A stretch of 18,942 nucleotides of DNA from Clostridia bacterium. GTDB taxonomy: Bacteria > Bacillota > Clostridia > Christensenellales > Borkfalkiaceae. A model generated the notes under the pieces. The model was not told where the DNA came from, ran no database searches, and worked only from the letters and a program-made list of their open reading frames with translations. Position numbers and translations under genes: made by a program. This document shows, one piece after another, positions 8,197 to 15,382 of this stretch (positions are counted from its first letter, which is position 1; every line of letters starts with the position of its first letter). The stretch spans positions 1 to 18,942 of the forward strand of contig JAIDIR010000007.1 of the NCBI GenBank assembly GCA_029052615.1, written 5' to 3'.

Positions 8197-8955
8197 ATGG
8201 AAGAAAATGAAAACGTAGTAGTTGAAGAACAGCAGGCTACCCCCACTGAAACGGTTGTTGAAGAAACTGCCGTAGCGGCAAGCGGACCCAAAAAGGAAAG
8301 CTTCGGTGCAAAGGTTAAGGAATGGTTCAGAAAGCAGGCGGTTACTCTTAAGAGAAAGCCCCAGAGAATTGCTTTCCTGTTCTTCATAATCAGCTCGGTA
8401 ATGTATCTGATCGGCTTGAACGTGTTCTCGCCCGGTCCCGTAATCGACTTCCCTTCGCAGAGCTATCTGGGTCTGTCCGTATTTGTAACCACGCTTTTCT
8501 CTATACTGGTGCTGGTGCTCTTTATGAACACCTTCCCCAAGCGCGGCATCAAATATAAGAAGACCGGCAAAAAGCACAATATGAACTACATAATGCTTGC
8601 GCTTACGTTCGTATTCGTAATCGTTATGTTCCTTATGGACTTGCTCTATTACAAGCAGCTTACCGGCTGTATCAACGGTAACGAAGCAAAGTTCTTCCTC
8701 AATGCAGAGCAGGCGGCGCCCTATGCTAAGTATTTCACCGAAGACGCGGCGAACCTTGCTTATGACGCAGGCAGCTACAAGTCCTATCTTGTCAGCGCAC
8801 TGCATCTTGACATTGCTCATATGGTATTCCTCGGAATATCGGCGGTGTTGCTTGCAACCCTTCCTCTCTACAAGAAGCTCATTCTTAAAATCAACACTTC
8901 CAAAGTCGTTGAGAGCACGGAGATCAAGGAAGTTATCGACACCGAAGACGAGTGA
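8197..8955 (+). CDS. Four-helix membrane protein with acidic N-terminal tail, unknown function
   Basis: This 252-residue protein is not recognised. A polar N-terminus of about 55 residues is acidic and Val/Thr-rich for 30 residues, then basic (KAKVKEWFRKQ-like), and precedes four hydrophobic segments at about 57-78, 90-113, 129-152 and 198-224. A hydrophilic loop at 153-197 probably faces outward and the C-terminal 25 residues are charged. The ATG has an AAGGAGG site at 8183-8189, 12 bases after the ATPase stop, so the two genes are cotranscribed and expressed together. It has the same general plan (four helices plus a charged cytoplasmic tail) as the genes at 6441 and 9036, although I see no clear sequence identity between them. 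Confidence 0.8.
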   Translation: MEENENVVVEEQQATPTETVVEETAVAASGPKKESFGAKVKEWFRKQAVTLKRKPQRIAFLFFIISSVMYLIGLNVFSPGPVIDFPSQSYLGLSVFVTTLFSILVLVLFMNTFPKRGIKYKKTGKKHNMNYIMLALTFVFVIVMFLMDLLYYKQLTGCINGNEAKFFLNAEQAAPYAKYFTEDAANLAYDAGSYKSYLVSALHLDIAHMVFLGISAVLLATLPLYKKLILKINTSKVVESTEIKEVIDTEDE

Positions 8956-8989
8956 TTTTATAACAAAATTATTTAGCAGGCAATTTGGT

Positions 8990-9017
8990 ATAACCGGCAA
9001 GTATTCTTGTCGGTTAT
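8990..9017 (+). other. 12-bp hairpin upstream of the fourth membrane-protein gene
   Basis: Positions 8990-9001 pair with 9006-9017 around a TATT loop, with one G-U wobble. The following bases are TATCAAAAATAGG, so there is no U-tract and it is not a typical terminator. It lies 18 bases before the next ATG and could modulate message stability or translation initiation of that gene. Confidence 0.6.
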
Positions 9018-9035
9018 TATCAAAAATAGGATAAA

Positions 9036-9794
9036 ATGTCAAAAAAGAAGAAAAAGAACAAGGAAACCACAATCGAAAACTTCTATGATTTGCGAACCAA
9101 GGAAGTGGACGATCTCGTGGCGGCGTTGAAGGGCGAAATCGACGAAGACGAGGCTGAGCCGATTACCACCAACATTGCCGAAATAACGGGAGAGGAACAG
9201 ACGGCAAAGCCCGGTTCCAAGAAAGCCGAATTCGACCCGTACAAAAGGGACAAGCTTTCTAATATTCCCGTTTGGGTAAAAGCAATCTTCATAAAGTGGT
9301 GGTTTGCAGGCGCGGTTTGCTATTTCATTTTAATGGGGCTGGGCAGAGTTGTGCCCGACGCGCTTGACCAAGCCGTGCTTGCGGGTTGCGTGCTTGGCAT
9401 ATTTACCGATATGTTCGTCAACCCCATATTCAGATTTATGGAGTCGTCGGAAAAGGAATACAACAAATATATGATGTTTCCCTTTCCCTTCAAGCAGTTC
9501 TGGACGTTCTTTACAAACATTATCTATTATCTGGTCGTAGGACTTTTGGTAATGCTGATGTACAGCGGTATCAACCAGCTGTTTAACCTGATAAATAACA
9601 ACTACGACGGATACGTTACCATAGCCGTAGGACCGCTTATATACGGCACCTTCTGCGTTTTGGTCGATATGGCGTTTATCGGCGTGAAGGATTTAATAGT
9701 CTTCCTCGTCAAGCGCGCAAAGCGCAAGAAGGCGGAGGCGAACGAACTAATCGAAGATACGGCGGAGAGTAAGGAGGAAAAACAGGATGTTTAA
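9036..9794 (+). CDS. Four-helix membrane protein with long charged N-terminal domain, unknown function
   Basis: I do not recognise this 252-residue protein. It begins with a poly-Lys stretch and a charged region of about 85 residues rich in Asp, Glu and Lys (cytoplasmic by the positive-inside rule). Hydrophobic segments follow at about 88-110, 112-135, 150-178 and 193-225, then a basic and finally acidic C-terminal tail. The ribosome binding site is poor (AGGA at 9028-9031, 4 bases before the ATG), unlike its neighbours, and a hairpin lies just upstream, so translation may be controlled separately. Its end overlaps the start of the GH28 gene by 8 bases, which links it to the hydrolase part of the locus. 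Function can only be guessed from the operon. Confidence 0.8.
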   Translation: MSKKKKKNKETTIENFYDLRTKEVDDLVAALKGEIDEDEAEPITTNIAEITGEEQTAKPGSKKAEFDPYKRDKLSNIPVWVKAIFIKWWFAGAVCYFILMGLGRVVPDALDQAVLAGCVLGIFTDMFVNPIFRFMESSEKEYNKYMMFPFPFKQFWTFFTNIIYYLVVGLLVMLMYSGINQLFNLINNNYDGYVTIAVGPLIYGTFCVLVDMAFIGVKDLIVFLVKRAKRKKAEANELIEDTAESKEEKQDV

Positions 9795-11328
9795 ATTGTT
9801 GTTTGCGTCAAGCACGACGGCGTGTTTCGAATTGGAAAACACAAATCCCTACTATGCACCCCAAAAGTACTGCGTTACGCTTAACGGTCAGGCGCAGGGA
9901 GAGGAAAAGGACAGCAACGTTTTTTCGCTTTTCAATCTTACGCCCGACACCGAATATACCGTAGGCACCACGGCGGACGGCTTTACGCTTAAATTCCGCA
10001 CCGATAAGGAGAGCGGCTGTGTAAACGTAAAGGACCTCGGCGCAAAGGGCGACGGCGTTACAGACGACACTTACTATATCCAGATGGCGATAGACAGCTG
10101 CCCGCGCGGCGGCAGGGTAATAATTCCCGAGGGAAGCTTTTATACCCGCCCCATAGTTCTCGCGTCGGATATAACCATAGAAATTCAAAAGGGTGGCGAA
10201 ATTTTGGGCGATATCGTAGAGGAGCATTACCCTTATGTTCCCGCCAAAATCGAGCACGACGACGGTACGGAAGAGATTATGGCAACGTGGGAGGGCAATC
10301 CCTATCCCTGCCACCAGTCCTTCGTGTCGGCTTATAAGAAAGAAAATATAAGAATAGTAGGCGAGGGCGCTATAAACGGCAACGCCGATAAGTCCACCTG
10401 GTGGGCGACCCCCAAGGGCAGGGCGGTTGCAAGACCCCGCCTCGTCACGCTGAACAAGTGCAAGAACGTCGTTTTCCACGGCGTAACCTGCAAAAACTCG
10501 GCGGCGTGGAATTTGCATCCCTTCTTCTCGGAGGATTTGGGCTTCTACGATTTAAGAGTGCAGAACCCTTACACGGGACCCAACACCGACGGGCTTGACC
10601 CCGAAAGCTGCAACCGCGTGGAAATAGTCGGCTGTATATTCTCGGTCGGCGACGACTGCGTGGCAATCAAGGCGGGCAAGCTGTATCTGGGCGCAAAGTA
10701 CAAGACTCCCGCAAACAACCATACCATAAGAAACGACCTCTTCCAGAACGGTCACGGCGCAATAGTGCTTGGCAGCGAAATTTCGGGAGGCGTTAAAAAC
10801 CTCACCGTTTGCCAGTGCGTGTTCAAGCATACCGACAGGGGCTTGCGCATTAAGTCGCGCAGGGGCAGGGGCAAGGATTCGATAATCGACGGCGTAGTAT
10901 TCGAAAACATCAAAATGATAAACGTCATCACGCCGCTTGTTATCAATATGTATTACTTCTGCGACCCCGACGGTCACACCGAATACGTCTGGTCGAGGGA
11001 GAAGCACCCCGTAGGCGACGACACGCCTTATCTGGGTAAGTTCGCGTTCAAGGATATCGAATGCACCGAGTGCGAGTGTATGTGCGCGTACTTCGACGGG
11101 CTTGTCGAACAGCCGGTCAAGGAAGTCGTGCTTGAAAACGTAAGCTTCTCGTTCAAAGAGGATGCAAAGCCCTTCAAGCCTGCAATGCTCGAAAACGTGA
11201 GGGAATTCTGCAAGGAAGGACTTTATATCGACAACGTTGAAAAAGTCACGCTTAAAAACGTCACGTTCGAGGGCGTTCAGGGCGAGAATATAATAAATAA
11301 AAATTGCGGCAAACTCACCGTAATCTGA
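9787..11328 (+). CDS. Glycoside hydrolase family 28, cytoplasmic exo-polygalacturonase type
   Basis: The enzyme should hydrolyse alpha-1,4 galacturonosyl (or rhamnogalacturonan) linkages in pectin fragments. The 513-residue protein has an N-terminal fibronectin-III-like region (about residues 10-75, with NLTPDTEYTV) and then a right-handed beta-helix. GH28 catalytic motifs are all present: NTDGLDP at 266-272 (Asp268), GDD at 288-290 (Asp289, Asp290), GHG at 322-324 (His323) and RIK at 354-356. The FnIII region and the GHGAIVLGS variant resemble bacterial exo-acting PehX-type enzymes rather than secreted endo-enzymes. There is no signal peptide, so it acts in the cytoplasm on imported oligosaccharides. 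AAGGAGG at 9771-9777 serves the ATG, which overlaps the preceding gene. Exact linkage specificity (homogalacturonan or rhamnogalacturonan) cannot be read from the sequence. Confidence 0.93.
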   Translation: MFKLLFASSTTACFELENTNPYYAPQKYCVTLNGQAQGEEKDSNVFSLFNLTPDTEYTVGTTADGFTLKFRTDKESGCVNVKDLGAKGDGVTDDTYYIQMAIDSCPRGGRVIIPEGSFYTRPIVLASDITIEIQKGGEILGDIVEEHYPYVPAKIEHDDGTEEIMATWEGNPYPCHQSFVSAYKKENIRIVGEGAINGNADKSTWWATPKGRAVARPRLVTLNKCKNVVFHGVTCKNSAAWNLHPFFSEDLGFYDLRVQNPYTGPNTDGLDPESCNRVEIVGCIFSVGDDCVAIKAGKLYLGAKYKTPANNHTIRNDLFQNGHGAIVLGSEISGGVKNLTVCQCVFKHTDRGLRIKSRRGRGKDSIIDGVVFENIKMINVITPLVINMYYFCDPDGHTEYVWSREKHPVGDDTPYLGKFAFKDIECTECECMCAYFDGLVEQPVKEVVLENVSFSFKEDAKPFKPAMLENVREFCKEGLYIDNVEKVTLKNVTFEGVQGENIINKNCGKLTVI

Positions 11329-11346
11329 GTTTGGTTAAGGTTTAAT

Positions 11347-12477
11347 ATGAAATACGACGTAATTGATAAATACATTGACAGACTGATAGAAGAAACGCAG
11401 CCCGACGCTCCCATATGGAATATCGAGAACATCAGACTGGGCAAAAAGCCGGCGTGGAACTATATCGACGGCTGCATGATGACCTCACTGTACACCATTT
11501 ATAAGCAGACGGGCGACAAGAAATATCTTGACTTTATCGACAGGTTCGTCGACTATTACGTATTCGACGACGGCACTATCCGCGGCTATAAGATTGAAAC
11601 CTACAACCTTGACAACCTCAACGAGGGCAGAATTTTGTTCGACCTCTACAAGGAGACGGGCAAGGAAAAGTATGCAAAGGCCATCGAGCTTCTGCACAGA
11701 CAGATAGTCGAGCAGCCGCGCACCGAATACGGCAACTTCTGGCACAAGGCTATTTATCCCAACCAGGTTTGGCTTGACGGTATGTATATGTCCGAGGTGT
11801 TCTATACGCGCTACGTTGCGGAAGTCGGCAACGGCGATTTTTCTGAAATCGTCAAGCAGTTCAAGAGCGTTTTCGACCATATGTACGACAAGAAAAAGCG
11901 CCTTTACTATCACGGCTGGGACTGCTCCAAGCAGGCGTTCTGGGCGGATAAGCAGACGGGACTTTCCAAAAACTTCTGGCTGCGCTCCATCGGCTGGTAC
12001 TGCGTAGCGGTCACCGACGTTCTTTCCTATCTGCCCGAAAGCGCGGTTGAGGAAAAGAAGGCGCTCGGCGAAATCTTCAAGGCGACGATAGAGGGCTTGG
12101 AACAGTATATCGACCCCAAGACCAATATGTTCTGGCAGGTCGTCGACCATATCGGCAGGGAGGGCAATTACGCCGAAACTTCCGGCTCTTCCATGATTGC
12201 CTACGCAATGATGAAGGGCGCAAGGCTGGGCTACGTGGACAAGCGTTTTGCCGAGGTCGGAAAGAGCGTTTTCAACGGCATCTGCGACAAGTATCTGAAA
12301 GAGACGGACGGCAAGCTCAACCTGGGCGGCATCTGTCTGGTTGCGGGGCTCGGACCCGAAAACAATCCCAGACGCGACGGCTCGTATGAATATTACATAT
12401 CCGAGCCCGTAGTCGAAAACGACGCAAAGGGCACGGGACCGTTCGTAATGGCGTATACGGAAATCAAACAGCTTTAA
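11347..12477 (+). CDS. Glycoside hydrolase family 105, unsaturated rhamnogalacturonyl hydrolase (YteR-like)
   Basis: The enzyme releases unsaturated galacturonate from the non-reducing end of oligosaccharides made by pectin or rhamnogalacturonan lyases. The 376-residue protein shows the GH88/GH105 six-hairpin pattern: WNYIDGCMM (37-45), YNLDNLNEG (Asp89), VWLDGMYM (Asp144), then YYHGWD and a KNFWLRSIGWY stretch near 207-217, and GTGPFVMAYTE at the C-terminus. Asp89 and Asp144 line up by context with the two catalytic-site Asp residues described for Bacillus YteR. No signal peptide is present. AAGG at 11337-11340 is a modest ribosome binding site 18 bases after the GH28 stop. It is the last gene of the locus. 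The substrate implies that a lyase, not encoded here, produces the imported oligosaccharides. Confidence 0.94.
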   Translation: MKYDVIDKYIDRLIEETQPDAPIWNIENIRLGKKPAWNYIDGCMMTSLYTIYKQTGDKKYLDFIDRFVDYYVFDDGTIRGYKIETYNLDNLNEGRILFDLYKETGKEKYAKAIELLHRQIVEQPRTEYGNFWHKAIYPNQVWLDGMYMSEVFYTRYVAEVGNGDFSEIVKQFKSVFDHMYDKKKRLYYHGWDCSKQAFWADKQTGLSKNFWLRSIGWYCVAVTDVLSYLPESAVEEKKALGEIFKATIEGLEQYIDPKTNMFWQVVDHIGREGNYAETSGSSMIAYAMMKGARLGYVDKRFAEVGKSVFNGICDKYLKETDGKLNLGGICLVAGLGPENNPRRDGSYEYYISEPVVENDAKGTGPFVMAYTEIKQL

Positions 12478-12492
12478 AATAATTAACAAGCG

Positions 12493-12523
12493 GCGGGCGC
12501 AAGTACTTGCGCCCGCTTTTTTT
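12493..12523 (+). terminator. Intrinsic terminator of the pectin locus
   Basis: A G-C-rich stem (12493-12502 with 12507-12516, loop GTAC) is followed by seven T residues at 12517-12523. It lies 15 bases after the GH105 stop and closes the long carbohydrate operon. Confidence 0.92.
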
Positions 12524-12585
12524 ATGCAACATATAAGCGAATATCGGCAACTTAAAGGTTTTATATTACGAGCGCAAGGGGAAAT

Positions 12586-12596
12586 ATGGTATTATA
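12586..12596 (+). promoter_or_regulatory. Possible extended -10 promoter for the LytTR operon
   Basis: TGG immediately followed by TATTAT (12590-12595) fits an extended -10 element. No acceptable -35 hexamer is seen 16-18 bases upstream, which is tolerated by extended -10 promoters or by activated promoters. The start would be near 12602, only about 10 bases before the ATG, so the element may be misassigned. Confidence 0.35.
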
Positions 12597-12611
12597 TAAA
12601 CGGAGATAACC

Positions 12612-13049
12612 ATGCGCATTATTTACGAAAAAGTTAAAGAGGGCGAGGAGGAGGTCATAATCGTGCGGTGCAAAAAGGTCACCGAGGATATGACTTACGC
12701 CGCAAGGACTTTAAACGCCGTGATAGGCGGAGTTACCGCCGTCAAGGACGGCGAAATTTACAAGCTGCCGCTGTGCGATATTTACTATTTCGAGGTGGTG
12801 GACAACAACTCGTTTTTGTATTGCGAAAGCGAGGTGTACGAAAGCAAGCTTAAGCTTTACGAGTTTGAGGAGCTGACGTACGGCACGCATTTTTTCCGTG
12901 CCACAAAGTCCACGGTAATCAACGCGGACAGAATAGTGTGCGTTTCGCCCGCGCTCTACGGCAGGTTTACGGCAACGCTGGATAATGGCGAAAAGGTAAT
13001 GGTTTCGCGGTCGTACGTATCCTCGCTGAAAAGGATAATGGGGTTATAA
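12612..13049 (+). CDS. Stand-alone LytTR-domain DNA-binding regulator
   Basis: This is a transcription regulator of 145 residues made almost entirely of a LytTR DNA-binding domain (about residues 45-145). Family features include the LPLCDIYYFEVVDNN strand region, a strand with FLYCESEVYES, the THFFRATKSTVINADRI segment and the C-terminal VSRSYVSSLKRIMG helix. There is no receiver domain, so it is not a classical response regulator. It is followed after 10 bases by a DUF3021 membrane protein. Such pairs are common in Firmicutes and are understood, from the HdrRM and BrsRM systems of Streptococcus mutans, as a LytTR activator held by a membrane partner. GGAG at 12602-12605 precedes the ATG by 6 bases. 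Likely targets are its own operon, including the ABC exporter behind it. Confidence 0.9.
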   Translation: MRIIYEKVKEGEEEVIIVRCKKVTEDMTYAARTLNAVIGGVTAVKDGEIYKLPLCDIYYFEVVDNNSFLYCESEVYESKLKLYEFEELTYGTHFFRATKSTVINADRIVCVSPALYGRFTATLDNGEKVMVSRSYVSSLKRIMGL

Positions 13050-13059
13050 GGGGGCGGTT

Positions 13060-13533
13060 ATGAACATAAAGCAGCTTTTAAAAACTTTTTGTTTTCACTA
13101 CGTTTTAATATACGGCTTGACTATGATGGCTTCCTTTTTCTGGTGCCTTGCAAGCGGCGATACGTCGGTTCCGCTCGGATTTTTCTGGAAAGCAATGATA
13201 TTCTCGCTCGTTGCGGACGCACCCCTGTTCGTGTTCTGGTCGAAAAAGGAGCTTACCTCCAAACAGACGCTTATACGCATTATAATACACGGCGTACTTC
13301 TGGAAATACTGTTGCCGACAGCCGGCTGGTTTATCGGTATGTGGCGCGGCGTGGGCGGTTTCTTCGTGTTCTTTGCCACGGTGCTTATCGTTGACGCAAG
13401 TATTTTCGGAATAACATATTTAAAGACTTCGGTCGAGGCGGGGAATATAAATTCGGCGCTGAGAAGGCGCAAGTGCAAGAGTGAAAAAAAGGAGGAAGAG
13501 GTCGATGGATTCGGAGAAGATAATAGAGATTGA
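13060..13533 (+). CDS. DUF3021 family membrane protein, probable partner of the LytTR regulator
   Basis: This 157-residue protein has four hydrophobic segments (about 9-31, 40-60, 71-92 and 97-119) and a basic, then acidic, cytoplasmic tail of about 30 residues. Size, topology and position directly after a LytTR gene match DUF3021, a family that typically accompanies LytTR regulators. By analogy it would restrain or tune the regulator in response to a membrane signal; that role is inferred. AAGGGGG at 13048-13054 is the ribosome binding site. The C-terminal tail coding region overlaps the following ATPase gene by 29 bases and contains that gene's AAAGGAGG site, so the two are expressed as a unit. 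Confidence 0.85.
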   Translation: MNIKQLLKTFCFHYVLIYGLTMMASFFWCLASGDTSVPLGFFWKAMIFSLVADAPLFVFWSKKELTSKQTLIRIIIHGVLLEILLPTAGWFIGMWRGVGGFFVFFATVLIVDASIFGITYLKTSVEAGNINSALRRRKCKSEKKEEEVDGFGEDNRD

Positions 13534-14425
13534 AAATCTGAATAAGTCGTTTAAGGAGGTTCACGCCGTAAACGACTTGAGCTTTTCGGTGCGCAAAGGC
13601 GAACTGTTTGCCTTTCTGGGCGTCAACGGCGCGGGCAAGAGCACTACCATTTCCATAATGTGCGGCAAAATTCCAAAGGATAGCGGCAAGGTAATTATAA
13701 ACGGAGCGGACGCGGACGACGCGACGGCCCGCACTAAAAGCTTTCTTGGCGTGGTGTTTCAAAACAGCGTGCTTGACAAGCATCTGACCGTGTACGACAA
13801 CCTGCAAAGCCGCGCCGCACTGTACGGCATTACGGGCGAAAGGTTTAAGGCGAGGTATAACGAGCTTGCCGCGCTTTTACACTTTGCCGACCTTTCAAAG
13901 CGTACGCTGGGCAAGCTTTCGGGCGGACAGCGCAGGCGCATAGACATTGCGCGCGCACTTCTGCACAAGCCCGAAATTTTGGTGCTGGACGAACCGACCA
14001 CGGGGCTGGATCCGCAGACGCGCAAGCTCTTGTGGCAGGTGGTCACCGACTTGCGCGAAAGGGAGGGGTTGACCGTGTTTTTGACGACGCACTATATGGA
14101 GGAGGCGGCTGACGCGGATTACGTGGTCATTTTAGATAGCGGAAAAAAGGCGGCGGAAGGCACGCCCCTTGAATTGAAGAACAAATACACTAACGACTAT
14201 ATCAACGTTTACGGGCGGAATATGGACGAGATAACCGCCCTCGGCTATCCCTGCAAGGAGGTGGGCGGAGCGGTGCGCATAAGCGTGCCCGACACCGCGC
14301 ACGCGGCAAAGCTGATTGCGGAGCACGGAGAGCTGTTCACCGATTTCGAAATTTTTAAGGGCAATATGGACGACGTTTTTCTTGCCGTTACGGGCAAGGA
14401 ACTTGCGGGAGGCGAACTTCTATGA
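13505..14425 (+). CDS. ABC exporter ATP-binding protein (ABC-2 type, multidrug/antimicrobial peptide class)
   Basis: This is a 306-residue ATPase for the ABC-2 permease that follows. Motifs are intact: Walker A GVNGAGKST at 39-47, Gln86 in the Q-loop, LSGGQ at 138-142, Walker B ILVLDE at 158-163 with Glu163, and switch His196. The C-terminal about 80 residues form the accessory region seen in CcmA/NatA-type exporters and end in the usual DDVFLAVTGKE motif. A GTG at 13481 is in frame, but ATG 13505 is the better start because AAAGGAGG at 13488-13495 lies just upstream of it. The stop overlaps the permease start (ATGA). Daunorubicin-type drug efflux, peptide export and lipid export are all possible; substrate cannot be inferred. 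Confidence 0.93.
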   Translation: MDSEKIIEIENLNKSFKEVHAVNDLSFSVRKGELFAFLGVNGAGKSTTISIMCGKIPKDSGKVIINGADADDATARTKSFLGVVFQNSVLDKHLTVYDNLQSRAALYGITGERFKARYNELAALLHFADLSKRTLGKLSGGQRRRIDIARALLHKPEILVLDEPTTGLDPQTRKLLWQVVTDLREREGLTVFLTTHYMEEAADADYVVILDSGKKAAEGTPLELKNKYTNDYINVYGRNMDEITALGYPCKEVGGAVRISVPDTAHAAKLIAEHGELFTDFEIFKGNMDDVFLAVTGKELAGGELL

Positions 14426-15351
14426 CAAAATTTCTTCACTTGATAAAGCGCAACGTAAAGCTGTTTTTAAAGGACAAGGGCATGGTGTTGACCTCGCTGA
14501 TAACGCCGCTCATTCTGCTCATTCTGTTTGCAACCTTTCTGGGCAATATCTACCGCGACACGTTCAAATCAAACCTGCCCGAAGGCTTTGAGGTGAGCAA
14601 TAAGATTATTAACGGTCTGGTGGGCGGACAGCTGTGCTCTTCGCTGATTGCCGTTTCGTGCGTGACGGTTGCGTTCTGCGCAAACTTTTTAATGGTGCTG
14701 GACAAAGTCAACGGTGCGCGCGATGATCTTATGATGTCGCCCGTAAAGCATTCCACGCTGGCGCTCGGCTACTACGCCGCAACGGTGATAAGCACGATGG
14801 TCATCTGCCTTATCGCAACGGGAGCGTGCCTTATATATCTGGCGTGTACGGGCTGGTTTTTAAGCTTTGCGGACGTAATGCTGGTGCTTTCGGACGTAAT
14901 TATTCTCACGCTGTTCGGCACGGTGTTGTCGGCAATAATCAACACGTTCCTCTCATCGCAGGGGCAGATTTCGGCGGTTGGAACCATAGTATCCGCAGGC
15001 TACGGCTTTATTTGCGGCGCGTATATGCCACTTTCGCAGTTCGGCGCGGGCGTCAGGAATACGGTTATGTTTCTTCCCGGCACATACGGCACGTCGCTGG
15101 TGCGCAACCATATGCTGGGCGGCGTATTAAAGGAAATGACCGCCGTCGGCTTTCCCGACGGGGTCGTTACGGGTATCAAGGATTCGGTAGACTGCAACCT
15201 CTATTTCTTCGATAAGGGCGTGAGCACGGGCGTTATGTACGCGGTTATGCTGGGTGCAATTGCCCTGCTCGTCGGCGTATACGTCGCAATCAATATACTT
15301 TCGGTAAAAAAGATAAAGCTTTTGAAAATTAAAAGTAAAAGCGTACGGTAA
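14422..15351 (+). CDS. ABC-2 type transporter permease
   Basis: This is the membrane subunit paired with the preceding ATPase, 309 residues. About six hydrophobic segments lie at 22-42, 68-92, 113-140, 147-175, 183-205 and 265-292. The first extracytoplasmic loop is short, and a larger loop at about 206-262 separates helices 5 and 6, as in ABC2_membrane proteins. GGAGG at 14408-14412 precedes the ATG, and the 4-base ATGA overlap couples its translation to the ATPase. It is the last gene of the LytTR operon; its stop codon is part of the terminator stem. The exported substrate is unknown. Confidence 0.9.
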   Translation: MTKFLHLIKRNVKLFLKDKGMVLTSLITPLILLILFATFLGNIYRDTFKSNLPEGFEVSNKIINGLVGGQLCSSLIAVSCVTVAFCANFLMVLDKVNGARDDLMMSPVKHSTLALGYYAATVISTMVICLIATGACLIYLACTGWFLSFADVMLVLSDVIILTLFGTVLSAIINTFLSSQGQISAVGTIVSAGYGFICGAYMPLSQFGAGVRNTVMFLPGTYGTSLVRNHMLGGVLKEMTAVGFPDGVVTGIKDSVDCNLYFFDKGVSTGVMYAVMLGAIALLVGVYVAINILSVKKIKLLKIKSKSVR

Positions 15352-15382
15352 AAAGAGGGGCGCGTTTGCGCCCCTCTTTTTA
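15349..15382. terminator. Bidirectional intrinsic terminator between convergent operons
   Basis: A long stem (15349-15363 with 15368-15382, loop GTTT) has a G-C core and A/T flanks, giving a run of T on either strand. It contains the stop codons of both the ABC-2 permease (+) and the lipid kinase (-), so it should end transcription from both sides. Confidence 0.93.

Noticed and set aside
7132..9072. A 646-codon open frame on the minus strand across the ATPase and a membrane-protein gene
   Set aside because: It is again in phase with both sense genes and explained by codon bias; it spans two well-supported genes with their own ribosome binding sites.
9787..9850. Signal peptide on the GH28 enzyme (MFKLLFASSTTAC)
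   Set aside because: The hydrophobic stretch is only about six residues long, and the following residues continue the FnIII-like strand pattern, so secretion is unlikely.
11485..12489. A 334-codon minus-strand open frame opposite GH105
   Set aside because: The sense strand has complete GH105 motifs; the antisense frame shows no family pattern and runs into the operon terminator.
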